Positions 63,833 through 64,000 of a DNA stretch of 64,000 nucleotides are shown piece by piece. Within the stretch, counting starts at the first letter, position 1. Each line of letters opens with the position of its first letter. Made by a program: the position numbers and the translations under genes. The notes beneath the pieces were generated by a model, which saw nothing but the letters and a program-made list of their open reading frames with translations, did not search any database and was not told the origin of the DNA. The stretch is from RYN-230 sp963782185 (GTDB lineage Bacteria; Actinomycetota; Actinomycetes; Streptosporangiales; Streptosporangiaceae), in contig CAWAJB010000016.1 in assembly GCA_963782185.1 (NCBI GenBank), positions 62,001 through 126,000 of the forward strand, written 5' to 3'.

Positions 63833-64000
63833 GCTGGGTCCGGGCCGGGGTCAGGGACCAGCCGGGTCCGGGCCGGGGTCCGGGCCGGGGTCAGGGACCA
63901 GCTGGGTCCGGGCCGGGGTCAGGGACCAGCTGGGTCCGGGCCGGGGTCAGGGACCAGCTGGGTCCGGGCCGGGGTCAGGGACCAGCTGGGTCCGGGCCGG
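63833..64000. repeat. 28-bp tandem repeat running off the right edge
   Basis: About six units beginning GCTGGGTCCGGGCCGGGGTC and ending AGGGACCA, the first ones imperfect, the later ones identical. No gene is seen in 63593-64000. Confidence 0.9.

Noticed and set aside
63833..64000. Possible CRISPR array at the right edge
   Set aside because: 28-bp units abut directly without unique spacers.

Overview
The window is about 72% GC, with strong GC3 bias that opens long spurious frames on the opposite strand. It encodes markers of a mycelial, Streptomyces/Streptosporangia-type actinobacterium: a BldC-type regulator, an E2-E1 fused 2-oxoglutarate decarboxylase (Kgd), the GlgE alpha-glucan pathway, a DUF574-type methyltransferase, a DUF397-like protein and a Ser/Thr kinase. 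I cannot name the species. No rRNA, tRNA, CRISPR array or insertion sequence was recognised.

Layout. 0-10.2 kb: kgd (cut by the left edge), a glutathionyl-hydroquinone-reductase homologue, DedA, a BlaI-type repressor, a nitrilase-fold amidase, an aminotransferase overlapping a serpin, a VOC protein and a frameshifted MntP-like gene. 10.3-16.2 kb: a ferredoxin, a methyltransferase, and an overlapping trio (GT4 glycosyltransferase, methyltransferase, alpha/alpha-toroid protein) divergent from a GDP-mannose-4,6-dehydratase-like gene; this looks like an uncharacterised glycoconjugate locus. 16.2-24.3 kb: a VIT-family membrane protein, then a minus-strand peptide ABC transporter operon that ends in an aromatic-amino-acid-lyase homologue lacking the catalytic signature. 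24.5-26.5 kb: an enolase-superfamily gene between two broken genes, a formaldehyde-activating-enzyme remnant and a truncated iron-type alcohol dehydrogenase.

27.2-35.0 kb is a histidine-utilisation region: hutU, an M20 amidohydrolase and hutF, with TGATG overlaps at both junctions, then a divergent marR/dioxygenase pair with two palindromic operators, then hutI. 35.5-43.2 kb holds mixed genes: GtrA, DUF397, DUF574 methyltransferase, flavin reductase, SppA, a NUDIX-NYN fusion, two small membrane proteins and TauE/SafE. 43.3-54.1 kb is the trehalose-to-alpha-glucan pathway, with glgE, treS, pep2 and glgB on the minus strand and glgP divergent. 54.5-63.6 kb carries bldC, a crotonase, a conserved small protein, a Ser/Thr kinase convergent with an FHA-HTH protein, and TCA genes (citrate synthase, DUF3017 protein, icd, mdh).

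Two window-wide patterns stand out. First, four otherwise intact genes (kgd, mntP-like, ABC permease, citrate synthase) each carry a one-base frame lesion. Since kgd and citrate synthase are core metabolic genes, sequencing error is at least as likely as decay. Second, short tandem repeats are common both between genes and in frame inside proteins (kgd linker, maltokinase, GlgB, SppA, FHA protein). There are also long palindromes between genes, including a related pair 32 kb apart that differs by compensating changes.
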